64,000 nucleotides of DNA from Sphingobium amiense (lineage in GTDB: Bacteria > Pseudomonadota > Alphaproteobacteria > Sphingomonadales > Sphingomonadaceae): contig NZ_AP018664.1 in the NCBI RefSeq assembly GCF_003967075.1, positions 3,100,001 through 3,164,000 on the forward strand, given 5' to 3'. The translations under genes were made by a program, and so were the position numbers. Positions 19,463-28,741 of the stretch are shown piece after piece. The notes below the pieces were generated by a model, which had not been told where the DNA came from, made no database searches, and saw nothing but the letters and a program-made list of their open reading frames with translations. Positions within the stretch are counted from its first letter, which is position 1; the number at the start of each line of letters is the position of its first letter.

Positions 19463-20803
19463 ATGAAAGACACGACAATGATACGCGACGCTTCCGGAAT
19501 GCTGAATGCTTATTCGGGTGATGGCGCGGTCGACGAGATGACCGAAACGCTGATACGGCGTCGTCAGTCCCTGCTCGGCCCCGCTTACCGGCTCTTCTAT
19601 GAAAGGCCGATCCATATGGTTCGCGGCGAAGGCCCCTGGCTGTTCGATGCCAGCGGCGAGCGCTATCTCGATGCCTATAATAATGTCGTCTCGGTCGGTC
19701 ATTGCCATCCACATATCGTCGACGCGATCGCGCGGCAGGCGGCCGTGCTCAATACCCACACCCGCTATCTGGGCGACTCCATCCTGGACTATGCCGAGCG
19801 CATTCTTGCGACCATGCCCGACGCGCTTGGCAATATCATGTTCACCTGCACCGGCAGCGAAGCAAACGACCTTGCGCTGCGGGTCGCGCGGCATTGCACT
19901 GATCGGAAGGGGGTCATTGTAACCCAGCTCGCCTATCATGGCGTGACGCAGGCTGTGTCGGAAGTGTCGCCATCGCTGGGCTTTGGCGGTGAACGCCCGC
20001 CCCATGTCCGCACGATCGCAGCGCCCGACACCTACCGATTGGAAGGCGACATCGCCGAACTGCTTGCGGCACAGACGCGGCAGGCCGTGGCTGAACTGGA
20101 GGCGGCTGGATATGGCGTCGCGGCGCTCATGTGCGACACGATATTCTCAAGCGATGGCGTCTTTACCACGCGCGGCCTGCTGTCGGGGGCGGCAGCGGCG
20201 GTTCAGGCGGCGGGCGGCCTCTACATCGCCGACGAGGTGCAGGCCGGCTTCGGCCGCACGGGCGAAAATATGTGGGGTTTTGCGCGCCACGGCGTCACCC
20301 CGGACATCGTCACCATGGGCAAGCCCATGGGCAATGGTCATCCGGTCGCCGCCGCCATCATGCGGCCCGAACTGCTCGCGCAGTTCGGCGAACGCGCCCG
20401 CTATTTCAACACGTTCGGCGGAAACACCGTATCCTGCGCGGCGGCGGCCGCAACCCTGGACGTCATCGAGCAGGAAGGCCTGCCCGCCAATGCCGACAAG
20501 GTCGGCGCCTATTTCAGGCAGCGGCTACAGACGCTCATGACCCGTCATGATTGTATCGGCGACGTGCGCGGGGCGGGGCTTTTCCTCGGCCTCGAACTGG
20601 TGAGCGCGCGGGACGGCAAGATCCCCAACGCCACGCTCGCGAGCAGGGTCGTGAATGGCATGCGCGACAAACGGATATTGATCAGCACCACCGGCATTCA
20701 TGGCAATGTGCTCAAGATCCGGCCGCCGCTCATCTGGCAGCAGGAACATGTCGACATGTTCGTCGATTCGCTCGATAGCCTGCTCAAAGACCTGGCCCGC
20801 TGA
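19463..20803 (+). CDS. Class III PLP enzyme (aminotransferase or phospho-lyase)
   Basis: This 446-aa PLP enzyme has the hallmark IADEVQAGFGRTGENMWGF (the Asp binds the pyridine nitrogen) and the Schiff-base lysine in DIVTMGKPMGNGHPVAAA. FTCTGSEANDLALRVARH gives the phosphate-binding part. The N-terminal block FYERPIHMVRGEGPWLFDAS, followed by YLDAYNNVVSVGHCHPHIV, is much closer to ethanolamine-phosphate/phosphohydroxylysine phospho-lyases than to ornithine or GABA transaminases. Together with the kinase just upstream this suggests a phospho-lyase rather than a transaminase. I chose the ATG at 19463, after the kinase stop; an alternative is 19478. The aldehyde dehydrogenase follows 23 bp later. 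Confidence 0.85.
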   Translation: MKDTTMIRDASGMLNAYSGDGAVDEMTETLIRRRQSLLGPAYRLFYERPIHMVRGEGPWLFDASGERYLDAYNNVVSVGHCHPHIVDAIARQAAVLNTHTRYLGDSILDYAERILATMPDALGNIMFTCTGSEANDLALRVARHCTDRKGVIVTQLAYHGVTQAVSEVSPSLGFGGERPPHVRTIAAPDTYRLEGDIAELLAAQTRQAVAELEAAGYGVAALMCDTIFSSDGVFTTRGLLSGAAAAVQAAGGLYIADEVQAGFGRTGENMWGFARHGVTPDIVTMGKPMGNGHPVAAAIMRPELLAQFGERARYFNTFGGNTVSCAAAAATLDVIEQEGLPANADKVGAYFRQRLQTLMTRHDCIGDVRGAGLFLGLELVSARDGKIPNATLASRVVNGMRDKRILISTTGIHGNVLKIRPPLIWQQEHVDMFVDSLDSLLKDLAR

Positions 20804-20826
20804 CCCCGCCCAAGCAGAGAGACGTC

Positions 20827-22254
20827 ATGCTCAAGGATAGCTACCCCCTCTACCTTAACAACAAGGCATATCAGCCCAATGCCGACCTTGAGGTCACCGA
20901 CAAATATAGCGGCGAGGTCGCCTTCCGCGTGGCGCTGGCGGACGCCCGGACCATCAATGAGGGCATAGCGGGCGCGGTGCGCGCGGCGGAACCGATGGCG
21001 CGGATGGCGAGCTTTGAGCGCCAGGCGGTGCTCGACCATTGCGTCAACCGCTTCCGCGAACGGTTCGACGAACTTGCTTACGCGCTCTGCGTCGAGGCCG
21101 GCAAGCCGATCAAGGATGCCGAGGGCGAGGTCACGCGCCTCATCGACACATTCCGTATCGCCGCCGAGGAATCGACGCGCCTTTATGGCGAAGTCCAGCC
21201 GCTCGACATCAGCCCCCGTGCCATGGGCTATCAGGGCATCTGGAAGCGTGTCCCGATCGGCCCTTGCAGCTTCATCTCCCCCTTCAACTTCCCGCTGAAC
21301 CTGGCCGCGCACAAGATCGCGCCCGCCATCGCAGTCGGTTGCCCGTTCGTCATGAAACCCGCCAGCCGCACGCCGCTGGGCGCGATCATTATGGGCGAGA
21401 TACTGGCGGAAACCGATCTGCCCGAAGGCGCCTTCTCCATCCTGCCGGCGCACCGCGACGGGGCCGACCTGTTCACCGAGGATGACCGGCTGAAGCTCCT
21501 TTCCTTCACCGGCTCTCCCGATGTCGGCTGGGCGTTGAAGGCCAGGTCGGGCAGAAAGAAAGTGGTGCTGGAGCTGGGCGGCAACGCCGCCGTAATCGTC
21601 GACGCGGACGCGAACCTGGACGACGCCCTTGAACGCATCGTCTTCGGCGCCTTCTACCAGTCCGGCCAGAGCTGCATCGGCGTGCAGCGAATCCTTATCC
21701 ACGAACAGGTCTATGATCGCTTCAGGGACATGCTCGTCGCGAAAACGAAGAGCCTAGTCGCGGGCGATCCAAAGGACCGCAACACTTTCATCGGCCCGAT
21801 GATTTCCGAAGGCGAAGCGAAGCGGCTGGACAGCTGGATCCAGCAGGCCGTCGCCGGCGGCGCGACGCTGCTGTGTGGCGGGCGGCGTGAGGGCGCGATG
21901 CTGGAGGCGACATTGCTAGAAGGCGTCGACCGCGCCGCCGCCGCCTACCGGGAAGAGGCATTTGGTCCGCTGGCGCTGCTGTCTAAATTCTCGGACTTCG
22001 ACGCCGCCCTGGAAGAAGTGAATGACAGCAAATTTGGCCTGCAGGCCGGCATTTTCACCCGCGACCTGTTCAAGATGTTCGACGCCTGGGATCGGCTCGA
22101 CGTTGGCGGCGTCGTGATCAACGACGTTCCCTCCTATCGCGTCGACAACATGCCTTACGGCGGCGTCAAGGACTCGGGGCTGGGCCGCGAAGGCATACGC
22201 TTCGCCATGGAAGACATGACCGAGATCAGGAATCTGGTCATCCGGCGAACCTGA
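20827..22254 (+). CDS. NAD(P)-dependent aldehyde dehydrogenase
   Basis: This 475-aa member of the aldehyde dehydrogenase superfamily has PFNFPLNLAAHKIAPAIAVG near residue 155, the catalytic glutamate in VVLELGGNAAVIVD, the nucleophilic cysteine in FYQSGQSCIGVQRI (about residue 285), and EEAFGPLALLSKF with the C-terminal MPYGGVKDSGLGREG. It is complete. It is the third gene of the kinase/PLP-enzyme/dehydrogenase operon and would oxidise the aldehyde released by the phospho-lyase to a carboxylic acid. The aldehyde's identity is not shown. Confidence 0.93.
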   Translation: MLKDSYPLYLNNKAYQPNADLEVTDKYSGEVAFRVALADARTINEGIAGAVRAAEPMARMASFERQAVLDHCVNRFRERFDELAYALCVEAGKPIKDAEGEVTRLIDTFRIAAEESTRLYGEVQPLDISPRAMGYQGIWKRVPIGPCSFISPFNFPLNLAAHKIAPAIAVGCPFVMKPASRTPLGAIIMGEILAETDLPEGAFSILPAHRDGADLFTEDDRLKLLSFTGSPDVGWALKARSGRKKVVLELGGNAAVIVDADANLDDALERIVFGAFYQSGQSCIGVQRILIHEQVYDRFRDMLVAKTKSLVAGDPKDRNTFIGPMISEGEAKRLDSWIQQAVAGGATLLCGGRREGAMLEATLLEGVDRAAAAYREEAFGPLALLSKFSDFDAALEEVNDSKFGLQAGIFTRDLFKMFDAWDRLDVGGVVINDVPSYRVDNMPYGGVKDSGLGREGIRFAMEDMTEIRNLVIRRT

Positions 22255-22287
22255 ACATCGACAGGCGGGCAGCCGCGCGGCAGATGA

Positions 22288-22826
22288 CTAACGCGGCGCC
22301 GTTTCGGAGATCTGGTCGTCGATGAGCGCTCGATATTGGAAGCCCGCCCCGGCGGCCGTCAAACTCGGCACGCGCTGCCGCCAGGCTGGCGGTGTTGCGG
22401 AACAGGTCCGCGGCAGTCAGCGCCAATGCCTTGGCGACCATGATTGCGGCCGCATACATGGCCGGGCACGGCCTGCCTGCTTGCCGCCGCGGACTGTGAA
22501 AGGCCCGGCAATGCATCATATTCGGCGATCAGTGCGATCACTGGCCCGCCCGTGCCCGCACTTGCGATAAAGGCGGTCAGCAGCTTTGCCACGCCCGCCT
22601 CAATCCTGAAACCAGCCACTTCCAGGTCCGCCTGTATCCGCGCAGCGCTCCTCGTCTCTTGAAAGCGCGGCTTGGCATAAGTCCAGATGTCGCGGGCAAG
22701 CGCTGTCAGACGCCTCGCGGACCGGTCCACCGACTCCGTGATGGCGGCCACATCGCCCTCGTCGAGCGGCGCGGCAGGTGCCGTTGCGGACGCAGCCGCG
22801 AGGGCGGAAGCAATCAGGAGAGGCAT
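22288..22826 (-). pseudogene. M20 amidohydrolase (AbgB-like) remnant
   Basis: The N-terminal part reads MPLLIASALAAASATA (signal-like), then SVDRSARRLTALARDIWTYAK and VIALIAEYDALPGLSQ, the start of AbgB-type M20 amidohydrolases. It then breaks after the metal-site histidine region (a disturbed PGHVCG). A second frame carries AIMVAKALALTAADLFRNTA and AAARAEFDGRR, which belong to the extreme C-terminus of the same family. A third frame gives GFQYRALIDDQISETAPR and a stop at 22288. So more than 250 internal residues are missing and there are two frame changes. It is a decayed peptidase or amidase gene at the end of the ALDH operon, convergent with it. Confidence 0.8.
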
Positions 22827-22869
22827 CGAAGCCGCTTTCTTCCTAATACTTCCTGTGCCGCCCTATACG

Positions 22870-25038
22870 TTAGAATCGGGTTTCGAACGTCAGGCCGTAG
22901 GTCCGGGGTTCGCCCGGTGAGCCGACGGACCCGACCGTCGCGGCGTTAAGGATCGCCGTATAATATTTATCGGTCAGATTGCGGCCCCAGATAGATATCT
23001 TGTGCCGGTCGCTGAAATTGAGCGTGGCCCTGGCATTCACCAGCGAGAAAGCCGGCTGGAACAGAAGATTATCCGGCTCCCCAAAATAGCCGTCATTATA
23101 GGAATAGGTGACGTTGAAATCAGCGGATGTGTCGGCGTTGAGAGGCAGCGAATAGTCCATCGCAGCACTGACTGTGAAACGGGGCGCGCGGATCATGTCG
23201 TTGCCCGAAGCATCACCGATCATGATCACGTTGCCGCCCCCTGGACGCGGCGATGCGATAGCGGCACCCGGGAACGACTTATACCGGGCCTTAAGATATT
23301 CGAAGCTGCCTGTCAGGCGCAGCCGCGATGTCAGCAGCGCCTCCATGTCCAGATCGACGCCGTACACTTCCGCCCGCGCTGCGTTCCGCACGGTCTGGAC
23401 ACCGAGCGCGAACTGGCTCAGCTGGATGTCCTTGAAGTCGTAGTAAAAGCCAGCAAGGTTGAGGCGAAGGCGTCGGTCAAACAGACTCGACTTCAGGCCC
23501 AGCTCAAAGGCATCGAGAACTTCGGGCCGGAATGCCGGAGTGGTCAGCCCGCTGGGATTAAAGCCGCCGCTCCGGAAACCACGATTATAGCTGGCATAGC
23601 CGAGCACGTCGTCGGCAAGGTCATGTTCGAGGGCCACACGCCACGTCAGCTTGTTGAACTTCGCATCGGTTCCGAGCGGCACGGTGATGGTGCTGAGTAC
23701 CGTTCCATTCGCCGTCAGGTTGAACTGCTGTCCCGAAAGCGCCCGCTTCTCGGCATTATAGCGTGCGCCGAGCGTAAGACGGGTATTCTCCATGATCGGA
23801 TAGGTCAGTTGCGCATAGGCGGCATAGGAACGCGTCGTCTGCGTGGCGGCCAAGTTGCGGTAGAAGCTGCCCGCGAAGGAAATGGTCTGGTGACCGTTGC
23901 CGTTGAAGTAGAAAAGGCCGGCAGTCCATTCAAGCGAGCTGGGCGCGCCGCCCGACATTTGCACTTCCTGGCTGAACTGACGCTCCCGCACGCTGGTGTC
24001 GAAGCGCAGCGTCGGCGCCGGGCTGGCGTCGGAATCCAGCGCAAGAGAGTAGTTGGTGCGCCGATATGCCGTGATGCTCGTGAACGTAATGTCGTTGAAG
24101 TCATGCGTGAGCGTCGCACTCGCCCCGCGCGCCTTCGAGCGGAAGAACTGATCGACGTCGTTCTGCACACCATAGCGCGGCCCGGTATAGGGTTGGCCGC
24201 TGACGGGGGTGAAGCCGTCCAGGAACCGCACTGTCGCGCCCACGTCGGAATCGCGCTCGCTATAATCGCCTGCCAAGACGATCTTGGTATCGTCGCTCGG
24301 CCGGATGAGGAGTTTCGCCCGCGCCAGGAAGCTGTTGGTGAGGTTCACATCTTTGCCGTTGGTGGTGTTGTAGCCCCAGCCCTTGCCCTGATCGAGATAG
24401 TCGACAGCAAGATCGGCGGAGACATTTTCGGCAAGACCGCCCGTTACATAGCCGCTGGCCGTCACCGTATTATAATTAGCGTACCCAACCCTGGCGTTCA
24501 TGCCGGGCGTCGAGGATGGATCGCGCGTGATAATCTGGATCAGGCCACCGGTGGCGTTGCGCCCGAACAGCGTGCCCTGCGGCCCTTTCAGCACTTCGAC
24601 GCGCTCAACATTGGCGAGGCTCGACATCGCATCCGCTTTGGACCCGTAATAGACGCCGTCGACATAGGTCGCGACGGGGCTCTCAACGCCCGGACCGTTG
24701 CTCGAACTGCCAACGCCGCGCAGGAAGGGCGAGCTGAGTCCGACACCGCGCGCGACCACAAGGCCCGGCGTAATCAGCGCAAGGTCCGCCGTGTTCGTGA
24801 TGCCGGACGCGTCCAGCTTTTCGCTCGTGAACGCCTGCACCGAAATCGGGACCGACTGGAGCGCCTGGGCGCGACGTTGGGCCGTCACCACGATATCGCC
24901 CAGCCCTTCGCCAGCGTCTGGCGCGACTTTTGCCGGCGCTGCCGGCGCACTGCTGTCATCACCTGTCTGCGCTAACCCCGGCGACGTGATCGCGAGGGCC
25001 GTCGAACTCAGCAAAGTAAACGCAACGGACCGTGTCAT
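22870..25038 (-). CDS. TonB-dependent outer-membrane receptor
   Basis: This 722-aa outer-membrane receptor has a signal peptide (about residues 1-23, ending SPGLAQ). The plug starts at DIVVTAQRRAQALQSVPISV and contains FLRGVGSSSNGPG and ERVEVLKGPQGTLFGRNATG. A full barrel ends with GLTFETRF. It is the third such receptor in the cluster and about as divergent from the others as they are from each other, so it is not a recent duplicate. Two shared operator copies lie 57-97 bp upstream of the start. It presumably imports the pathway substrate or an analogue. Confidence 0.93.
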   Translation of the reverse strand: MTRSVAFTLLSSTALAITSPGLAQTGDDSSAPAAPAKVAPDAGEGLGDIVVTAQRRAQALQSVPISVQAFTSEKLDASGITNTADLALITPGLVVARGVGLSSPFLRGVGSSSNGPGVESPVATYVDGVYYGSKADAMSSLANVERVEVLKGPQGTLFGRNATGGLIQIITRDPSSTPGMNARVGYANYNTVTASGYVTGGLAENVSADLAVDYLDQGKGWGYNTTNGKDVNLTNSFLARAKLLIRPSDDTKIVLAGDYSERDSDVGATVRFLDGFTPVSGQPYTGPRYGVQNDVDQFFRSKARGASATLTHDFNDITFTSITAYRRTNYSLALDSDASPAPTLRFDTSVRERQFSQEVQMSGGAPSSLEWTAGLFYFNGNGHQTISFAGSFYRNLAATQTTRSYAAYAQLTYPIMENTRLTLGARYNAEKRALSGQQFNLTANGTVLSTITVPLGTDAKFNKLTWRVALEHDLADDVLGYASYNRGFRSGGFNPSGLTTPAFRPEVLDAFELGLKSSLFDRRLRLNLAGFYYDFKDIQLSQFALGVQTVRNAARAEVYGVDLDMEALLTSRLRLTGSFEYLKARYKSFPGAAIASPRPGGGNVIMIGDASGNDMIRAPRFTVSAAMDYSLPLNADTSADFNVTYSYNDGYFGEPDNLLFQPAFSLVNARATLNFSDRHKISIWGRNLTDKYYTAILNAATVGSVGSPGEPRTYGLTFETRF

Positions 25039-25094
25039 ATATAACTCCCCCGAATGATTATATCTGATGGCCTATTATGGAGCGGAGCTAACCC

Positions 25095-25135
25095 ATACCG
25101 ATCCGTAAGTCAATTAACCTTTGTCGGATCGGTAA
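25095..25135. promoter_or_regulatory. Two shared operator copies upstream of the third receptor
   Basis: ATACCGATCCGTAA at 25095-25108 (13 of 14) and the reverse-oriented TGTCGGATCGGTAA at 25122-25135 (12 of 14) are 27 bp apart, start to start. This spacing resembles the 25-bp pair upstream of the first receptor and the 21-bp pair upstream of HyuA. A weaker TTACCGCTCCGG lies at 25164-25175. Confidence 0.6.
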
Positions 25136-25176
25136 CAGATGCCGCATATGCGTACGCTCAGGCCTTACCGCTCCGG

Positions 25177-25920
25177 TCAGTCGCGGCCGGGTGCGGACCA
25201 GCGGATGAGGACGCAATCCTGCTCTGCAATCAGCGCGTCGAAATGATCCGTCGCCGTGACAATGAAAAACTGGCCCTGACGCACGGCGATGTCCTGCTGA
25301 CCTGTCACCGCCGCGAAAGTGCCCGCTTCAACGAAATAGACCTGATCGCGCCCGGCCTGCGACAAGTCGGCGCGTGCGCCGTGATCAAGGCTGATATGCG
25401 CCACTTCCATATGCGGCGTGTCGAATATCTGGCGGTAGGTAACGCCTGCATCGCTATTGGCGCTGGGGGCAACATCCAGTGCATTCAGAAACTGCACCCG
25501 TGGCCGCGCAGCGGCGCCCTCGTCCGCCTGATGGTAGCTTTCCGGCAATATATGGCTCCAGCCATCCACTCGTGCCGGACCGAAGGCGCAAATCGAATTA
25601 TAGGCCGATGTGGCAGTGATGCGCTGGGTCGCAGCACCAGCCGGCCGCCACATGAACTGACCCGCGACGAAATCCCACGTCTCGCCATCGTTCTGCATGC
25701 GCGCCGATCCTGCCGCCGTATAGCAGAATTCGTCCCGATCATAGGCATAGGGTATCGCGAAATCGACCCCCTCCGCCGTCCGGTTGTAGCCCAGATCAAT
25801 GCTCGCCGGACCGCCGGTCATCAGCGAGAGAATACGGCGATGAACCTGACGTCCCTCACGATGCTCCACGGACGCCGGGTTCACCGTCGGCTCAACGTCG
25901 GCAGGATCGATTACGCGCAT
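25177..25920 (-). CDS. Cupin-domain protein, probable bicupin
   Basis: This 247-aa protein starts MRVIDPADVEPTVNPASVEH with AGGGG at a good distance. It has an N-terminal cupin-like half with YDRDEFCYTAAGSARMQNDG and a C-terminal half with THMEV-like strand residues (DTPHMEVAHISLDHGARADL), then GRDQVYFVEAGTFAAVTGQ. Few of the usual His/Glu metal ligands are clear, so the protein could be a sensor or isomerase-like cupin rather than a dioxygenase. It lies 22 bp after the MFS permease gene on the same strand and is probably cotranscribed with it. The role is unknown. Confidence 0.75.
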   Translation of the reverse strand: MRVIDPADVEPTVNPASVEHREGRQVHRRILSLMTGGPASIDLGYNRTAEGVDFAIPYAYDRDEFCYTAAGSARMQNDGETWDFVAGQFMWRPAGAATQRITATSAYNSICAFGPARVDGWSHILPESYHQADEGAAARPRVQFLNALDVAPSANSDAGVTYRQIFDTPHMEVAHISLDHGARADLSQAGRDQVYFVEAGTFAAVTGQQDIAVRQGQFFIVTATDHFDALIAEQDCVLIRWSAPGRD

Positions 25921-25942
25921 ATTATGTCCCCTTGGATTGCAA

Positions 25943-27319
25943 TCAGTCCTGAAGCGGTCCCGACGCCGTTTCGACGCCAAGCGCGGTGACAAGTAGCGTC
26001 ACCACCAGAAAACAGGCCATCAGGCTCAACATGACCCCCGGCCGCCCATAGGCCGCCAGCACCGCCGCCATGGCGAAGGGAGCCGCGATGAGGGAAAGCC
26101 GCGATGCTGTCAGGGCAAAGGCGCTTCCGCGCGCCCGCAGCGCCGTCGGGAACAGTTCCGGCAGATAGACGCCGAGGATGATCGTGCAGACGAGATTGAT
26201 CAGTGCCATCAGCACAAGGGCAAGCGGAATGAGTCCCGCATCCCGGCCGATAAAGGCGCAACTCGCAGCGATGCCTGCGCCCAGTATCGACGTGACGGCA
26301 AGCGCCCCGCGCCTGCTCACGCGGCTCAGGATGAAATAGCCGACGACACTGCCCAGCGGAGCGCCCAGCATGATGACGAAATTGTCGCCAAGGCCGCGTT
26401 CGACCGACGCACTTTCCATCAGCACGGTCGGCATCCAGGCCACCGCGCTGTTACTGGTCACGGTCGCGGCAATGGCCAGCCCCATGGCGAGCAGAAGTCG
26501 CTTGAGCAGTGGCGCGCGAAACAAGGCGCCCGGCCCCGCCGTCGGCCCCGTGGCGGCGGCCGGGACTGGATTGGCGACAGTCCGTGAAGCCGCGATCAAT
26601 GTCGGCGCCGCGGCTGCGATTCTTGCCAGTTCCTGCGTTGCCCTTTGCCATCTCCCCCTAACGGCCAGCCAGCGTGGGGACTCCGGTGCCATCCCCAGCA
26701 TGACGATCAGGAGCAGACCAGCAACAACCGGCAGCAGGAACATGGGCCGCCAGCCTCCCAGCGGCAGCATATAATAGCCGGTGACCGACGCTGCGGTACT
26801 GGACATCGCGACCGCCACGCCGGCGCCGCTGATCCAGGCGCCGCGCACCCGCGCCGGCAGCACTTCGCTCAGATAGACGTAGCTGATGGTCGGCACCCCG
26901 CCCATGCCGATGGCGGCGAGAACCCGGGCCGCGATCAGGAATTCCATGGTCGGCGCCCCTGCGCACAGCAATGTTCCGACGGTCATGAGGCCGAGACATA
27001 ACTGAAGGACCCGTACCCGGCCGATCTGATCGGCCAATATTCCTGCCGCGAAGACACCGGCGGCAGCCCCTAGCCCCGCGGCCGAGAAGAACATCGAGTT
27101 CAGCGAAAGCGTCGTCCACCCTTCGCGCAGGAGACTGGCCGCGATCACGCCGCCCATGGTCAGGTCGAAAAAGTCCACGAACAAGGCGGCACAGATCAGC
27201 CAGAACAGCCGCCTATGCGCCGTTGTCGGGGCATGATCATCAAGCGCCGCATCGATGACCGACCGTGGGCCTTGCCCCATTTCGCGAGCAAGCGGTTCAA
27301 TCGCAGGCGCCGATGACAT
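25943..27319 (-). CDS. MFS transporter, aromatic acid/sugar-type
   Basis: This 458-aa permease has about 12 hydrophobic segments. FFDLTMGGVIAASLLREG resembles the DxxD-type helix 1 of the aromatic acid:H+ symporter group, and GILADQIGRVRVLQLCLGLM is the loop 2-3 signature. SYVYLSEVLPARVRGAWISG and ELFPTALRARGSAFALTA are the conserved PExxPxxxRG-like loops 4-5 and 10-11. It would import an organic anion across the inner membrane. It lies downstream of the LLM monooxygenase gene (17-bp gap) and upstream of the cupin gene, all minus strand, suggesting one operon for uptake and oxidation. Confidence 0.9.
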   Translation of the reverse strand: MSSAPAIEPLAREMGQGPRSVIDAALDDHAPTTAHRRLFWLICAALFVDFFDLTMGGVIAASLLREGWTTLSLNSMFFSAAGLGAAAGVFAAGILADQIGRVRVLQLCLGLMTVGTLLCAGAPTMEFLIAARVLAAIGMGGVPTISYVYLSEVLPARVRGAWISGAGVAVAMSSTAASVTGYYMLPLGGWRPMFLLPVVAGLLLIVMLGMAPESPRWLAVRGRWQRATQELARIAAAAPTLIAASRTVANPVPAAATGPTAGPGALFRAPLLKRLLLAMGLAIAATVTSNSAVAWMPTVLMESASVERGLGDNFVIMLGAPLGSVVGYFILSRVSRRGALAVTSILGAGIAASCAFIGRDAGLIPLALVLMALINLVCTIILGVYLPELFPTALRARGSAFALTASRLSLIAAPFAMAAVLAAYGRPGVMLSLMACFLVVTLLVTALGVETASGPLQD

Positions 27320-27336
27320 TTGTTTCCCCTTCCGCC

Positions 27337-28671
27337 TTAGTCGCGTCCACGACCGCCTTCACGGGCAACCGTGTATCGGTTGGGCACCGGCGGAAGTCCG
27401 AGATGGCCCCTGAAGGTGTCCGCCTCATAGTCCTTCTTGAACAGGCCCCGCTTCTGGAGGATGGGCACGACCAGATCGTAGAAGTCCTGCAACCTGCCGA
27501 CGGACGCGCTTAGCATGAAACCGTCGACCGCGCCGGCCTTGAACCAGCGCTCGCATGCATCGGCCACCTGTTCCGCGCCGCCGATGAAGTCGGTGCGCGG
27601 AATCGCGAACCTGCGGGCCAGTTGGCGCAGCGTGAGCTTTTCGCGGCTGGCGACGCCTTTGATATAATTGGTGACGCTGCGGTAGGAATTCTGGCCGACG
27701 TCGCCCACGTCGGGGAAGAGTTCATCGGGATCATATTTGGAAAAGTCGTGATAACTGAAGAAGAAGCTCATCCAGCTCAGACTTTCCTCATAACTGACAT
27801 AAGCGCAGGCTTCCTCATATTTTCGCTCGGCTTCTTCCTGTGTCTCGGCGACAATCGCATCCACGCCTGGCATGAAGACGATCTCTTCCGCCGCACGTCC
27901 GAAGGCTTTGGCCCGCCGCTTGATATCGTCATAATATTCCTTGGCATCCTCAAGCGTGCGCCCAACACCGAAGATCGCATCGCCGGTCTTTGCGGCAAGG
28001 TCGCGACCGCCGTCGGACGCGCCCGCCTGAAAGAGTACCGGATGCCCTTGGGGCGAGCGCGCGATGTTAAGCGGGCCGTCCACCCGGAAAAACTCGCCCT
28101 TATGCTTGAGCGCATGCAGCTTCGACTGATCGAAGAACCGGCCACTCACCTTGTCGGGCACAAATGCGTCGTCTTCCCAGCTGTCCCACAGCGCTCGCAC
28201 GACCGTGACATGCTCCAGCGCGCGGCGATACCTGTCGTCTATCGGCGGCAGAGCATCCTGGCTATGGTTGTGCGCCGCGCTTTCGATAGCTGATGTGACG
28301 ATATTCCAACCGGCGCGCCCTTTGCTGATCCGATCCAGCGAGGCGAGTTGCCGGGCGGCGGTGAAGGGCTCCGTAAAGGATGTTGACAATGTCCCGACCA
28401 TGCCGATGCGTGACGTGTGCGCGGCGATCGCGCCCAGAAGCGTCATCGGCTCCAGCCGGTTCAGGAAATGCGGCGAAGATTTGGGCGTGATCGACAGGGT
28501 GTCCGCAATAAAGACGAAGTCGATCTTCGCCGCCTCGGCGCTCTGTGCCTCGGCGATATAGGCGTTGATATCCGTGCTGGCCGTCGGCTCGATATGCTCC
28601 CGCCGCCAGGCCCAGCTCGGTCCGCCCACCCCGTCCAAGATCACGCCAAATTTCATCTGACGAGACTGCAT
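27337..28671 (-). CDS. LLM-class flavin-dependent monooxygenase (NtaA/DmoA-like)
   Basis: This 444-aa bacterial-luciferase-like enzyme uses reduced FMN and oxygen to oxidise its substrate. It has FGVILDGVGGPSWAWRREH near the N-terminus, AAKIDFVFIADTLSI, the LLM core motif with TSRIGMVGTLSTSFTEPF, and the FMN-binding AGWNIVTSAIESAAHNHSQD typical of NtaA/SnaA/DszA members (N- or S-compound oxygenases). PVLFQAGASDGGRDLAAKTGD is the family phosphate loop. The start at 28671 has GGAGG five bases upstream. It heads an operon with the MFS permease and cupin genes, with an operator copy about 70 bp upstream. It also needs a flavin reductase, not seen here. Confidence 0.92.
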   Translation of the reverse strand: MQSRQMKFGVILDGVGGPSWAWRREHIEPTASTDINAYIAEAQSAEAAKIDFVFIADTLSITPKSSPHFLNRLEPMTLLGAIAAHTSRIGMVGTLSTSFTEPFTAARQLASLDRISKGRAGWNIVTSAIESAAHNHSQDALPPIDDRYRRALEHVTVVRALWDSWEDDAFVPDKVSGRFFDQSKLHALKHKGEFFRVDGPLNIARSPQGHPVLFQAGASDGGRDLAAKTGDAIFGVGRTLEDAKEYYDDIKRRAKAFGRAAEEIVFMPGVDAIVAETQEEAERKYEEACAYVSYEESLSWMSFFFSYHDFSKYDPDELFPDVGDVGQNSYRSVTNYIKGVASREKLTLRQLARRFAIPRTDFIGGAEQVADACERWFKAGAVDGFMLSASVGRLQDFYDLVVPILQKRGLFKKDYEADTFRGHLGLPPVPNRYTVAREGGRGRD

Positions 28672-28741
28672 ACCATCCTCCACATTGGGAAAATCCTATC
28701 GGCTGATTCAGCCATTCCCTTATCCGACAAAGCTTGAACAT

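Noticed and set aside
27337..28683. Start of the LLM monooxygenase four codons upstream at 28683
   Set aside because: GGAGG would then lie inside the coding sequence. It sits five bases before the ATG ending at 28671.
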